Below are positions 54,505 through 64,000 of a stretch of 64,000 nucleotides of DNA, piece by piece; within the stretch, counting starts at the first letter, position 1, and each line of letters opens with the position of its first letter. Where the stretch lies: contig LNAC01000233.1 in assembly GCA_002007465.1 (NCBI GenBank), forward strand, positions 1-64,000, read 5' to 3'. The position numbers and the translations under genes are program-made. Source of the DNA: Ailurus styani (taxonomy: Eukaryota; Chordata; Mammalia; Carnivora; Ailuridae). The notes beneath the pieces are model-generated. The model worked only from the letters and a program-made list of their open reading frames with translations. It was not told the DNA's origin and did no database searches.

Positions 54505-55502
54505 CTCTATACATTTCTCAATGCTTATCAAGATAAATACACTTTTAATCCTCTTTATCTGTTTTCCCAATTTCTCCACTCACCTCTCCTCTGGCAACCA
54601 CTAGTTGATTCTCTGTATGTAAGAGTCTGTATTTTTTGCTTGTCTCCTTTTCTCTTTGTTCATTTGTTTCTTAAATTCCACATACAAGTGAAATCATATG
54701 GTACTTGGCTTCCTCTAACTGACATATTTCACTTAGCATTAGAGCCTCTAGGACCATCCATGTGGCTGTGATTGGCAAGACTTCATTCTTTTTTATAGCT
54801 GAGTAATATTCCACAGTTTATATACCACACCTTCTTTTATCCATTCATCTATGGAAGGACACTTGGGTTGCTTCTGTATTTTGGCTATTTTGAATACTGC
54901 AATAAACATGGGGTGCATATATCCTTTTGAATCAATGTTTTCATGGTCTTTACATACATTCCCAGTAGTAGAATTAATTGTTCATATGATAATTCTATTT
55001 TTAATTTTTTGAAGAGCCTCTATACTATTTTCCACAGTAGCTGCACCAATTTGCATTCCCACCAGCAGTGTATGAGGGCTCCTTTCCTCCACATCCTCAT
55101 CAACACTTGTTATTTCTTCTGTTTTCGATTTTAGCCATTCTTACAGGTAAAAGATGATGTCTCATTGTTGTTTTAATTTGCATTTTCCTGATGATTAGTG
55201 ATGTTGAGCATCTTTTCATCTGTCTCTTGTCCATCTGCATGTCTTCTTTGGAAGAATGTCTATTCATGTCTTCTGTCCATGTTTTAATCAGATTATTTGG
55301 ATTTTTTTGATACTGAGTTCTATAAATTCTTTACATACTTTGGATATTAATTTTTTATTTTTTCCTATTCAATAGGTTGCATTTTTGTTTTGTCGATGGT
55401 TCCCTTTATTGTTCAAAAGCTTTTTATTTTGCTGTAGTCACAATAGTTTAATTTTATTTTTGTTTCCCTTGCCTCAGGAGACATAACTAGAAAAATGTAT
55501 CT

Positions 55503-55598
55503 TTCTTTCTGTGGGACTTGAACTCACAACCCTGGAGACAAAGATCTGAACTGAGATGTAAAGTTGGATGCTTAACCAATGAGCCACCCAGGTGCCCC
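55503..55598 (-). mobile_element. CAN-type SINE fragment, antisense, in L1
   Basis: GTGGGACTTGAACTCACAAC, then GCTTAACCAATGAGCCACCC and AGGTGCCCC, is the head half of a SINE on the minus strand. The GA-rich and A-tail portions are absent. Confidence 0.85.
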
Positions 55599-56789
55599 TC
55601 TAAAATGGTTTCAGTGGCCTATGTTGAAGAAATTACTGCCTGTGTTTTCTTCTAGGATTTTATGGTTTCAGGTCTCACATTTGGTGCTTAATCCACTTTG
55701 AGTTTATTTTTGTGTATGGTGTAAGAAAGTAGTCCAGTTACATTCTTTTGCACGTAGCTGTCCAGTGTTCCCAGCACTATTTGTTGAAGAGACCTGTTCC
55801 CATTGTATATTCTTGCTTCCTTTGTGGAAGATTAATTAACCATACAAGTGTGGGCTTGTTCCTGAACTCTCTATTCTGTACCACTCTTTTTGTGCCAGTA
55901 CCATAATGTTTTGATTACTACAGCTTTATAGTATATCTTGAAATCTTGGATTGTGGTATCTCCAGTTTTTTCTTTTTCTTTTAAGACTGGTTTGGCTATT
56001 CGAGGTATTTTGTGGTTTCATACAAATTTTAGTATTATTTCAGTTAGTTCTGTAAAAATGTTGTTGGTATTTTCACAGGGATTGTTTTAAATCTATAGAC
56101 TGCTTTGGATAGTATGGGCACTTTAACAGTATTTAACAGTATTGTTCCAATCCACAAGCATGGAATATCTTTACATTTGTTTGTGTCATCTTCAGTTTAT
56201 TCAATCAATGTTTTATAGTTTTGAGACTACAGATCTTTCACTTCCTTGGTGAAGTTTCTTTCTAAGTGCTTTATTCTTTTTGGTGCAATTTTATGGGATT
56301 TTTAAAAATTTTTCTCTTTCTGCTACTTAATTATTAATGTATAGAAATGCAAAAGATTTCTGTATATTAATTTTGTATCCTGTGATTTTCTGATTTCATT
56401 AATCAGGTCTAGTACTTTTTTGGTGTAGTCTTTAGGGTTTTCTATGTACAGTATCTGCAGGTGGTGAGTTTTAAGTCTTCCTTATAAGTTAGGATGCGTT
56501 TTTTTTTTCCTTTGTCTCATTGCTGTGGCTAGTACTTCCAGTACTATATTAAATGAAAGTGGTAAGGGTGGACATCCTTGTCTCATTCCTGATGTTAGAG
56601 GAAAAGCTCCCAGTCCCTAACCTTTGAGTTAAGATGGTAGTTGTGGGTATTTCATATATGGCCTTTTTTATGTTGAGGTATGTTCTGTCTACACCAACTG
56701 TTGAGTTTTTATCATGAACAGAGGTTGCTCTTTGTCATATGCTTTTTCTGCATCTGTTGAGTTTGGTCCTATGTTTTTTATCCTTTCCT

Positions 56790-56875
56790 GATGCAGAGCT
56801 TGATCCCAAGACCCTGGGATTATGAAGTGAGCCAAAGGCAGACACTTAACCGACTGAATCACACAGATGCCCCTC
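56790..56875 (-). mobile_element. CAN-type SINE fragment, antisense, in L1
   Basis: GATGCAGAGCTTGATCCCAA, GACCCTGGGATTATGAAGTG, GCAGACACTTAACCGACTGA and CACAGATGCCCC form the head half. It marks the place where the L1 ORF2 RT region is joined to linker sequence, so the SINE sits at or near the deletion breakpoint. Confidence 0.88.
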
Positions 56876-57290
56876 AAAGTAATTATTGGTAGGTATTTAC
56901 TGCCATTTTATTAATTGTTTTACAGTTGTTTTGCGGTTCTTCACTGTTTTTTCTTCTCTTTCTCTTTGTGGTTTGATGAGTTCTTTAATGATATGCTTGG
57001 ATCCCTTTCTTTTTATTTTTTGTGTATCTATTACAGGTTTTTGATTTGTGATGACCATTAGGCTCATATATAACATATTATGCATATAGTAGTTTGTATT
57101 AAGTTGATGGTCCCTTAAGTTTGAATCCATTCTGAAAGTACAAAGCTTTTACTCTGCCCCTGTGTTTTATGTATATGATGTCATACTTTACATCTTTTTA
57201 TTTTGTGAATTCCTTGACTGACATGTGTAGATATAACTGATTTTACTGCTTTTGTGCTTTAACCTGCATGTTGGTTTGATAAGTGATTAA

Positions 57291-57441
57291 TCTGTTAATT
57301 TTATTATGTTTGTACTTACCTGTGAATTTTTTTCCTTTCATAATTTTCTTACTCCTGGTTATGACCCTTTTTTCCCACTCAAAGGAACCCCTTCAGCATT
57401 TCTGGTATGGTTGGTTCAGTGGTGATACATTCCTTTAACTT
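57291..57441 (+). repeat. Source-like copy of the segment repeated at 54347-54496
   Basis: This copy is in its natural place in the L1 linker: it is followed by TTGTTTGTCTGGGAAACTC, as in other L1M elements. That makes the 54.3-kb copy the derived one. Confidence 0.88.
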
Positions 57442-57905
57442 TTGTTTGTCTGGGAAACTCTTTATCTCTCTTTGTATTCTGAATGATAGCCTTACTGGAT
57501 AGAGTATTCTTGATTGAAGATTTTTTTTTTGTCCTTTGACCACTTTGATGTTAAGCCCCACTAGTTTTCAAAGCTCAATGTTGCAGAGATCCATTTTGCC
57601 AGTGCAGATCCCCTGTGTCTGGTTTGACTGATGTGGGATATTCTCCTCTCCCTTCTCCATGCTTATGTTGTCCCTTCCATTTATGGTTAGTCTCAGTAGG
57701 AGTTTGGTTCCTGATGCATATCTCTAACCCACCTAACCCATTTCAATGTGGCCTCTCTAGGGTTAACAGTGGAAAATTCTGTTCTGCCAGTCTTTGGACT
57801 GTTTTCTGGATTAATTGCATTCAAGTGGCTGTTATCTAGCTGTGTGTACGGGATGAGGTGAGCTTAGGATCCTCCTATTCTGCTGTCTTTACAGAACTCT
57901 CCTAG

Positions 57906-59625
57906 CAAACATTTAAAGATTAATTAATGTTAATCACTTTCAGACACTTTCAAAAAAATAGGAAAAAACACTTTTTCATTCTTTCTGAGGCCAGCCTTAC
58001 ATTGATTGCAAATCAAATCCAAATAGCACAATAAAAGAAAATTACAGACCAATATCTCTTACAAGATAGATGTAAAGTTGCTCAGCATATTTTACAAACT
58101 GAGTCCATCAGTATATTGAAAAAAAATGTTACACAATGATCGAGAGATATTATCCCAGGAATACAAGGTTTTTTTCAACATCAATCAATGTGAATAGAAT
58201 AAAGAAAAAAAAACGATTGTCTCAACACATGCAGAGAAAACATTTGACAAAATCCAACAGCCTTTTATGATTAAAAAAAAAATACTCAACAAACCAGGAA
58301 TTGAAGGGGACTTCCTCAACCCAATAAATGACATCTATGAAAAACCAATAATGAAAGACTTAAAGCTTTCCCCCTAAGGTCAGGAAAAAAAAAACAGTTT
58401 CAACTTCCATCATGTCTATCCAACACTGAACTAGAAATTGTGACTAGGGTAATTAGGTAAGAAAAATAGTTAAAAGGCATCAAAATAGGAAAGGAAGAAG
58501 TCAAATTTTTTCTACTTATAGATGGCTTAATTTTATATACAGAAAACCCTAAAGTACTCACAAACACACTCTTGAAGCTAATAGCATGCTAATGAGCTTG
58601 TTCAGCAAAATTGCAAGATATAAATTAATATGTGAAAATTAGTTCCATTGTTATATACCAGCAACAAACAATCTGGAAAAAAAATGAAGAAACTAATTCC
58701 ATCTACAATAGCATCAAAAAGAAGAAAATACTTAGGAATAAATTTAACCAAAGAAATGTATGACTTGTACACTGAAAACTACAAAACATTATTGAAAGAA
58801 ATTTTAAAAGTCAAATAAATAGAAAGATCTCATAGTCATGAATGAGAAGATTTAATGTTGTTAAATAGCAGTACTCCTCAAACTAATCTACAATTCAGTG
58901 CAATCTCTATAAATATCCAACAGCCACTTTTGAGGAAGAAGTTGAAAAGCCAATTCTCAAATTCATATTGAATTGCATGAGGTCACAAATGCAAAAACAA
59001 TCTTGAAAAAGAACAAAGTTTTAGAATTTTTACTTTCTTACTTCAAAAACGCCACAATGACCAAACAGGTACTGGCATAAAGATAGACATATAAGTAAAC
59101 CAATAGAATACAATTGAGAATTGAGAAATAAACCCATACAGAAAAATGATACTACAGCCAAATGATATTTGACAAAGATGCCAAGACTATTAAAGGGGAA
59201 AGAATAGTCTTTTCAACAAATGATGCTGGGGTTAATGGATAGCCACCTGCAAAAAAAATGAATTTGTACACCTACCTCACTATACAAAAAAGTTAATTAA
59301 AACTTGATCAATGACCAATTGCAAGAACTAAAAATATAAAACTCTTAGAAAGAAATATAGGTATAAATCTTCATAATCTTGGCATAGGAAATTATTTTTT
59401 ACATATGTTACCAAAAGCACAAGCAACTACAACCACAACCATCACCACCACAACAAAATAGATGTATTAGATTTCATGAAAATTAAATTATTTTGCATAT
59501 CACAGCATGCTATCAAGGAAGTGAAGATAAAACCCACAGAATGGGAGAAAATATTTACAAATTATTTGTTTAACAAGATTCTAGTACTCGGAATACATAA
59601 ATGACTCTTAAAACTCAAAAAAAGA
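57906..59625 (+). mobile_element. Near-complete old LINE-1, part 2: ORF2 RT and downstream
   Basis: The host resumes with AACATTTAAAGATTAATTAA, TTCAGACACTTTCAAAAAAA and GAGGCCAGCC, i.e. the RT region. It runs through ACATTTGACAAAATCCAACA, AAAACTACAAAACATTATTG, TACTGGCATAAAGATAGACA and GGGAGAAAATATTTACAAAT. The catalytic region near 58505 (CTACTTATAGATGGCTTAAT) is disrupted. Frames are all broken. Confidence 0.88.
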
Positions 59626-59817
59626 GGGCGCCTGGGTGGCTCAGTGGGTTAAAGCCTCTGCTTTCGGCTCAGGTCATGATCTCAGGGTCCTGGGATCGAG
59701 GCCCACATCGGGCTCTCTGCTCAGCAGGGAGCCTGCTTCCTCCTCTCTCTCTGTCTGCCTCTCTGCCTACTTGTGATCTCTCTGTGTCAAATAAATAAAT
59801 AAAATCTTTAAAAAAAA
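59626..59817 (+). mobile_element. Young mustelid-type CAN SINE in L1
   Basis: Head GGGCGCCTGGGTGGCTCAGTG, GGTTAAAGCCTCTGC, GGGATCGAGGCCCACATCGG, tail CAAATAAATAAATAAAATC. The 16-base target duplication AAAACTCAAAAAAAGA is perfect at 59610-59625 and 59818-59833. Confidence 0.96.
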
Positions 59818-59833
59818 AAAACTCAAAAAAAGA

Positions 59834-60448
59834 TGCAGTTACTGTGGAAAACAGTTCCTAATCAATGTAAAGATAATATGACCATACGACCCACTAACTC
59901 CACTCCTAAGTATATACCCAAAAGAATTGAAAACAGGTATTCAAACAAATAACTGTACAGGAATTTTCATGGTAGTACTGTTCACAATAGTCAAAAGGTA
60001 GAAATAATGTACATGTTTATCAAAGGATGAATGGCTAAGCCAAATATGGTATATCTGCAAATGGAATATTATACAGTCATAATAAAGAATGAAATAGTGA
60101 TACATACTATGACGTGGATGAAGCTTGAAAACATTATGCTAAGTAAAAGAAGCCACATATTAAACACCACATATTTTATGATTCCATTTATATGTAATGT
60201 CCAGAATAGGCAAATCCAAAAGACAAGAAGTAGATTTGTGATTCCAGAAGTAGGGAAAGGGTAGAATGAGGAGTAACTACTCAGTGAGTATGGATTTCCA
60301 TCTGGGATCATGAAAAAAGTTCTAGAACTAGGTGGTAGTGATGGCACAACATTCTGAATATACTTAATGTCATTGAACCGAATTTTAACCACTTTAAAAT
60401 GGTCAAAATGATAAATTGTCTATTATATGTATTTTACTGTAGTTTTTT
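59834..60448 (+). mobile_element. 5'-truncated LINE-1 3' end inserted in the older L1
   Basis: The piece begins in the late ORF2 region (TGCAGTTACTGTGGAAAACA), passes CCACTAACTCCACTCCTAAG and GGATGAAGCTTGAAAACATT, and ends in a 3' UTR (GGTAGTGATGGCACAACATT, CACTTTAAAATGGTCAAAAT). Host ORF2 sequence continues right after it (AACTGGGCAAGGGATTTGAA). Related flanks ACTCAAAAAAAGA / TCTCAAGAAGAAA may be an old target duplication. Confidence 0.8.
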
Positions 60449-61345
60449 TTTAATTCTCAAGAAGAAACAAATAATTCCAATAAAACTGGGCAAGGGATTT
60501 GAATATACAGTTGTCCAAAGAAGATAAACAAATGCCTGAAAAGCACTTTGAAAGATGTCCAACATCATCAGTCATTAGGGAAATGCAAATCAAAGGCACA
60601 AAGAGAACCCACTTTATATCCACTAGAATGGCTCTAATAAAAGAGCATGGAGATAAATACAAATGTTGGCAAGGATTGGGAAAATTAGACCCTTATATGG
60701 TGCTAATTGGCTTGTAAAATGGTTGTGTCTTTGAAAAACAATTTGGCTGTTCCTCAAAGAGTTAAAGATGGAGTTACCACCAGGTCCAGCAATTCCACTA
60801 CTATGTATGTATCCAAGAGAAGTGAAATCATATGTCCACACAAAAGTCTGTGCGAGAATGTTCCTAACAGTGTTATTTGTAATAGGGGAAAAGTGGAGAC
60901 AAACCAAACTGTCCATCAACTAATCAATGAATAAAGAAAATAAAATATATCCATGCAATGGGATATCATTTGGCTATACAAAGGAATGAAGTACTGATAC
61001 CTGCTATATAACATGGATGAACCTTGAAAACATGCTAAGTGAAAGAAGCCAAGCGCAAAAGGCTATATTTTATATGATTTTGTTTATATGATTTGCTTCT
61101 AGAAGAGGTAAACCATACAGACAGAAAGCCAGTCAGTGGTTTCCAGGGGCTGGGGAAGGGAGGAGTAGGGAATGACTACTTAATGGGTTTAAGATTTCCT
61201 TTCGAGGTGATGAAAAAGTTTCAGAACTAGATAGTGTGAAGATTGCATGGCATTGAGAATATACTAAAAACCACTGCATTATACACTTCAAAATGGTTAA
61301 CATGATGAGGTTTTATATGACATTTATCTCAAATAAAAATAATTA
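60449..61345 (+). mobile_element. Near-complete old LINE-1, part 3: ORF2 end and 3' UTR
   Basis: CTGGGCAAGGGATTTGAATA, GGGAAATGCAAATCAAAGGC, CACTAGAATGGCTCTAATAA, GTCCATCAACTAATCAATG and then the 3' UTR (GTTTCCAGGGGCTGGGGAAG, GATGAAAAAGTTTCAGAACT, AAAATGGTTAACATGATGAG), of L1MB-L1MC kind. Host total without insertions is about 5 kb. Confidence 0.88.
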
Positions 61346-61349
61346 TAGT

Positions 61350-62455
61350 ACATGTGTATCTAGATTGTCATTGTCAAAGAACTAGTCATAATATTTTCAG
61401 CTGTTGATAAAAGAGATATATTTCTGAACAGCCTAAAACTTTGTTTCCTGGATATATGCCATAATGTGAAACTTCTAAGGTCATCTTACTTTTTGGGATT
61501 CCTTAGTTGAGCTACACAGTTGAAAGTGAGCCTAGGTTCAATATGAAGTTTATACCCACTTTTTTGTAGTGGTTGCCATTCCATGACTAAGTGCTGAGTC
61601 TATTCTCACTACATTATATCCCTGCTAAACCTCATGCCAGCTACCCTTCCTCTCCTACATATTGCTACTATGCTGAATTTTAGCTGTTGCTGTTGACACC
61701 ATGTGCACTTTTGTTACTAGCTAGATCTTTACTCTTAACAAAAACAACAGCAAAACAACAGCAAAACTGATGCAGTAGTTTTGGCCCTGAGATTGCTTTC
61801 AGGATGATGGTGTTTTTCCTTTACAGTCTCACCCCAACCCTCTGTCAAGTGCTCTAAAATGCAGCAACACAGCTGCTGAATGGTGACTCTGAAAACAGAG
61901 AAAGAAAAGTGGATTCCTGGTTAGACAGGTGTAGGGTTAGATAAAATTTGACACAATTGCAACTGTGCTTCTAAGTCAATGAGCATCACTTTGCAGCGAT
62001 AGATTGTGAATAAAATACCAATGGTGATGATTGAGTAAAGACAAAGGATGAATGATGTCTTTCACTATAAATGTTACAAAGTATTTAGGAATATATGGAA
62101 AAGTATCATACATACTTAGGAAGCTTAAGTTACTATATTAATTATATAGCTGCAGGAACAAACTAAGAAGTATCTTATTAGTCATCATTGTGTTGAAGGA
62201 CATCACCAAGAAAGTAATCAATTTCCTTCGGAACATGTTTTGTGAGATTCTTGTCTGGAATATTAATATCTCGTTATGTTTGAAGAAATGCCAGTATTCA
62301 CCCCTTATTCAATTATGGCATAATGTGTTTCGTATCTATATTAATAATTTTAATTCTGTAAATTCTTTAGAAAACTAATATTAAGCCCTTCCTTTTCCAA
62401 AGTAGCTATTGGTAAAATGCACGACTTTTTAAAATGTGACTTAAACTAAGAATGG
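61350..62455. other. Unassigned, single-copy-looking sequence
   Basis: No gene or known repeat. A CAAAACAACAGCAAAAC near-tandem repeat lies at about 61740-61768. The 62-residue frame at 62190-62378 has no domain. Confidence 0.4.
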
Positions 62456-62470
62456 TGCTCAACTAAATTT

Positions 62471-62661
62471 ATTTTTAAAGATTTTATTTATTTATTTGAC
62501 ACAGAGAGAGATTACAAGTAGGCAGAGAAGCAGGCAGAGAGAGAGGAGGAAGCAGGCTCCCTGCTGAGCAGAGAGCCCAACGTGGGGCTCCATACCAGGA
62601 CCCTGAGCTCATGACCCGAGCTGAAGGCACAGGCTTAACTCACTGACCCACCCAGGCACCC
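62471..62661 (-). mobile_element. Young mustelid-type CAN SINE, antisense
   Basis: Minus-strand head GGGTGCCTGGGTGGGTCAGTG, 'AGTTAAGCCTGTGCC', B-box and (GA)n, with TTATTTATTTGACACAGAGA as tail side. Target duplication CAACTAAATTT / CAACTAAATT at 62460-62470 and 62663-62672. Confidence 0.94.
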
Positions 62662-62674
62662 CCAACTAAATTAT

Positions 62675-63105
62675 TTTTAAGAGTTTACTGACTTAGGGAA
62701 ACTGATTTCCTGTAATTAAACCACCTGAGTTTAAATTCCTGTATATTGAGTTAAGGGAACTATAACATTGGAGGAGAACTGGTTTTAAAAATCTTGAACT
62801 ATGAATAATCCAAAATCATAAATCCTAACTCTACACATTAAGTTTCTTGATATGATAGTTCATGTCCATTTGCAAATATTTAAATCTCTATATTTGACTT
62901 ACTAAAAGACTGAAATGCATTTATATCTTCTCCACATGCATATTGAAAGCAGGGGAAGAGCAGGACTAGTACTGAGCAAGATAAAGAAGCTCAAAACTAC
63001 TAACTTTGAGGCATTATTAAATTTGATGATTCACATATGGCTTCAAGTGTCCTTTAAGGATAGAGAATGTCCACCAGTGGCTTCTTTATTTGATACTGTG
63101 TACAG
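62675..63105. other. Unassigned sequence
   Basis: No gene or known repeat. The 72-residue frame at 62915-63133 is unrecognised. Confidence 0.4.
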
Positions 63106-63109
63106 CCAT

Positions 63110-63350
63110 TCTCTCATCTACTCTCATGGATGATTACAATAGTTGCCACCATCTTCCTGTTTCCTGTGCAAAACCCCTTCCATCAGAACAAAACAAAAGC
63201 AAAACTCTTCAAAACTGCTGTTAAGAGTGATTTTTTTCCCCTAAAGCACAAGTCTGACCTTGACACCACCTTTTTTAAAGACCTTTAGCCATTTCTTCCC
63301 TGGATCTGTAACTTACAAACTCCCTACCAAGTCCACAGTACTCTTCAATG
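63110..63350 (+). repeat. L2 LINE coding fragment
   Basis: ATGGATGATTACAATAGTTG, CCACCATCTTCCTGTTTCC, TTAAGAGTGATTTTTTTCC and AAGCACAAGTCTGACC follow L2 order ('tggattactgcaatagcctcc', 'ggtctccctgcttcc', 'agagtgatccttttaaaac', 'aagtcagatcatg'). Confidence 0.6.
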
Positions 63351-63502
63351 TTGGCCACTGAACCATCTTTTTAGAATTAATGTGCCTGTACCAATGTACT
63401 GCAGCTATGACCCAGCAGTTCCTAAAACATAATCTAAATACAGGTGGGGAGGGCTGAAAGGGGAGAAGGAGAGATAACATCTTAACAGACATTTATATTT
63501 CT

Positions 63503-63691
63503 TTTTTTTAAAGATTTTATTTATTTATTTGACAGAGAGCGAGATTACAAGTAGGCAGGCAGAGAGAGAGAGAAGGAAGCAGACTCCCTGCTGAGCAGGG
63601 AGCCCGATGTGGGGCTCGATCCCAGGAACCTGAGACCATGACCTGAGCCAAAGGCAGAGGCTTTAACCCACTGGGCCACCCAGGCACCCCG
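63503..63691 (-). mobile_element. Young mustelid-type CAN SINE, antisense
   Basis: Minus-strand head GGGGTGCCTGGGTGGCCCAGT, 'GGGTTAAAGCCTCTGCC', intact B-box GGGATCGAGCCCC, TTATTTATTTGACAGAGAGC tail side. The 16-base target duplication AGACATTTATATTTCT is perfect at 63487-63502 and 63692-63707. Confidence 0.96.
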
Positions 63692-63734
63692 AGACATTTA
63701 TATTTCTAAATAATCAATAAATAAGGCAGAAAAA

Positions 63735-64000
63735 TGTGTGAAAAGATATCCATTACTATTATGCATGGTAGCAAAAAAAGAAAAGAAAACTACTTAGATA
63801 GCTAAGAGAAAATGACAAAGTAAATTTTGGTGCATTTATACAACTTTAATGCATATGAGAATCAAGAATCATTTTTGGTTTTTTAAAAAAATATTCATAC
63901 ATATTAGCGAAAAATGAGAGCAACAAACTAGATAGTCATTCTGATCACATTTACAAAGAATATGCATACTATGAAAATAAATCTACATGCCATAAACATG
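63735..64000 (+). mobile_element. Old LINE-1 3' region scrap, cut by window edge
   Basis: TTACTATTATGCATGGTAGC, CAAAGTAAATTTTGGTGCAT and TATACAACTTTAATGCATATG recall the L1ME C-terminal/3' pattern ('aaataaattatggtacattcatacaatggaatactatgcag'). Weak but in the right order. Confidence 0.45.

Larger units (their letters stand above)
54210..57905 (-). mobile_element. LINE-1 on the minus strand inserted in the older L1
   Basis: Reading the minus strand from 57905: a 5' UTR-like section (57580-57900), the ORF1 end and linker (56885-57575, including complement of GTACAAACATAATAAAATTA), then after a roughly 2-kb internal loss the RT half and C-terminus of ORF2 (56775-54660), and a 3' UTR ending in TTTTTTCCTTATTTTTTTAT near 54230. 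Two SINE fragments lie in it, plus a copied segment at 54317-54504. The host L1 stops at 54205 and resumes at 57906 with loss of a few dozen bases. Confidence 0.85.

Noticed and set aside
60069..60392. 107-residue minus-strand frame
   Set aside because: It is the antisense of L1 3' sequence; neighbouring frames at 60450-60934 are L1 shadows as well.
1948..63691. tRNA genes at SINE heads
   Set aside because: The SINE heads derive from a tRNA and keep A- and B-box motifs, but they lack a foldable complete cloverleaf and are followed by SINE bodies and A-tails.
1..64000. CRISPR array, operon or bacterial-type regulatory signals
   Set aside because: The window is mammalian repeat-rich DNA; no regularly spaced direct repeats or closely packed gene series are present.

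Overview
The window looks like intergenic or deep-intronic DNA from a carnivoran, most likely a mustelid (ferret, mink, marten, badger or otter type). The main evidence is 27 tRNA-derived CAN-type SINEs. Several carry the head motif GTGGGTTAAAGCCTCTGCC and the tail TCTGTCAAATAAATAAATAAAATC, which I associate with mustelid copies. Short pieces of carnivore-type LINE-1 3' ends support this. I found no protein-coding gene, structural RNA gene or CRISPR array. Almost all open frames lie inside decayed LINE-1, LINE-2 or SINE sequence, and the few outside repeats are not recognisable proteins. Family names come from recalled consensus sequences, not from a database search, so subfamily calls are approximate.

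Layout. 1-10 kb: a LINE-1 3' tail, scattered L2 and MIR fragments, two SINEs, an interrupted inverted repeat (3418-4185) and AT-rich palindromic DNA. 10.9-15.9 kb: an old L1 ORF2 plus 3' UTR on the + strand, broken by four SINEs. 16-22 kb: another L1 scrap, a long L2 stretch, an L1 with an inverted 5' part, and two carnivore-type L1 3' ends. 23-31 kb: a MaLR-type LTR, a + strand L1 with an antisense L1 tail abutting it, SINEs and a (TG)n(AG)n tract. 32-37.7 kb: an MLT1-type LTR, an L1 fragment on the - strand, probable L1 5' UTR sequence and an L1 3' insertion with clean target-site duplications. 38-51 kb: mostly single-copy-looking DNA with SINEs, including a side-by-side SINE pair and a repeat-poor island near 42.5-43.4 kb. 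51.9-61.3 kb: a near-complete old L1 (+) that received a - strand L1 of about 3.7 kb, a short same-strand L1 tail and a young SINE. 61.3-64 kb: single-copy DNA, an L2 piece, two - strand SINEs and a final L1 scrap.

No new biological system is visible. The most interesting recurrent pattern is a set of short local copies of nearby unique DNA, direct or inverted, that are not explained by transposon families: 105 bp inverted at 3.4/4.1 kb, 33 bp at 16.7/17.6 kb, 85 bp at 50.1/51.1 kb, about 150 bp at 54.3/57.3 kb, plus a perfect 15-bp hairpin at 16.04 kb. They look like products of template switching or templated insertion. A separate exact 146-bp direct repeat flanking the only N (45451) is probably an assembly artefact.
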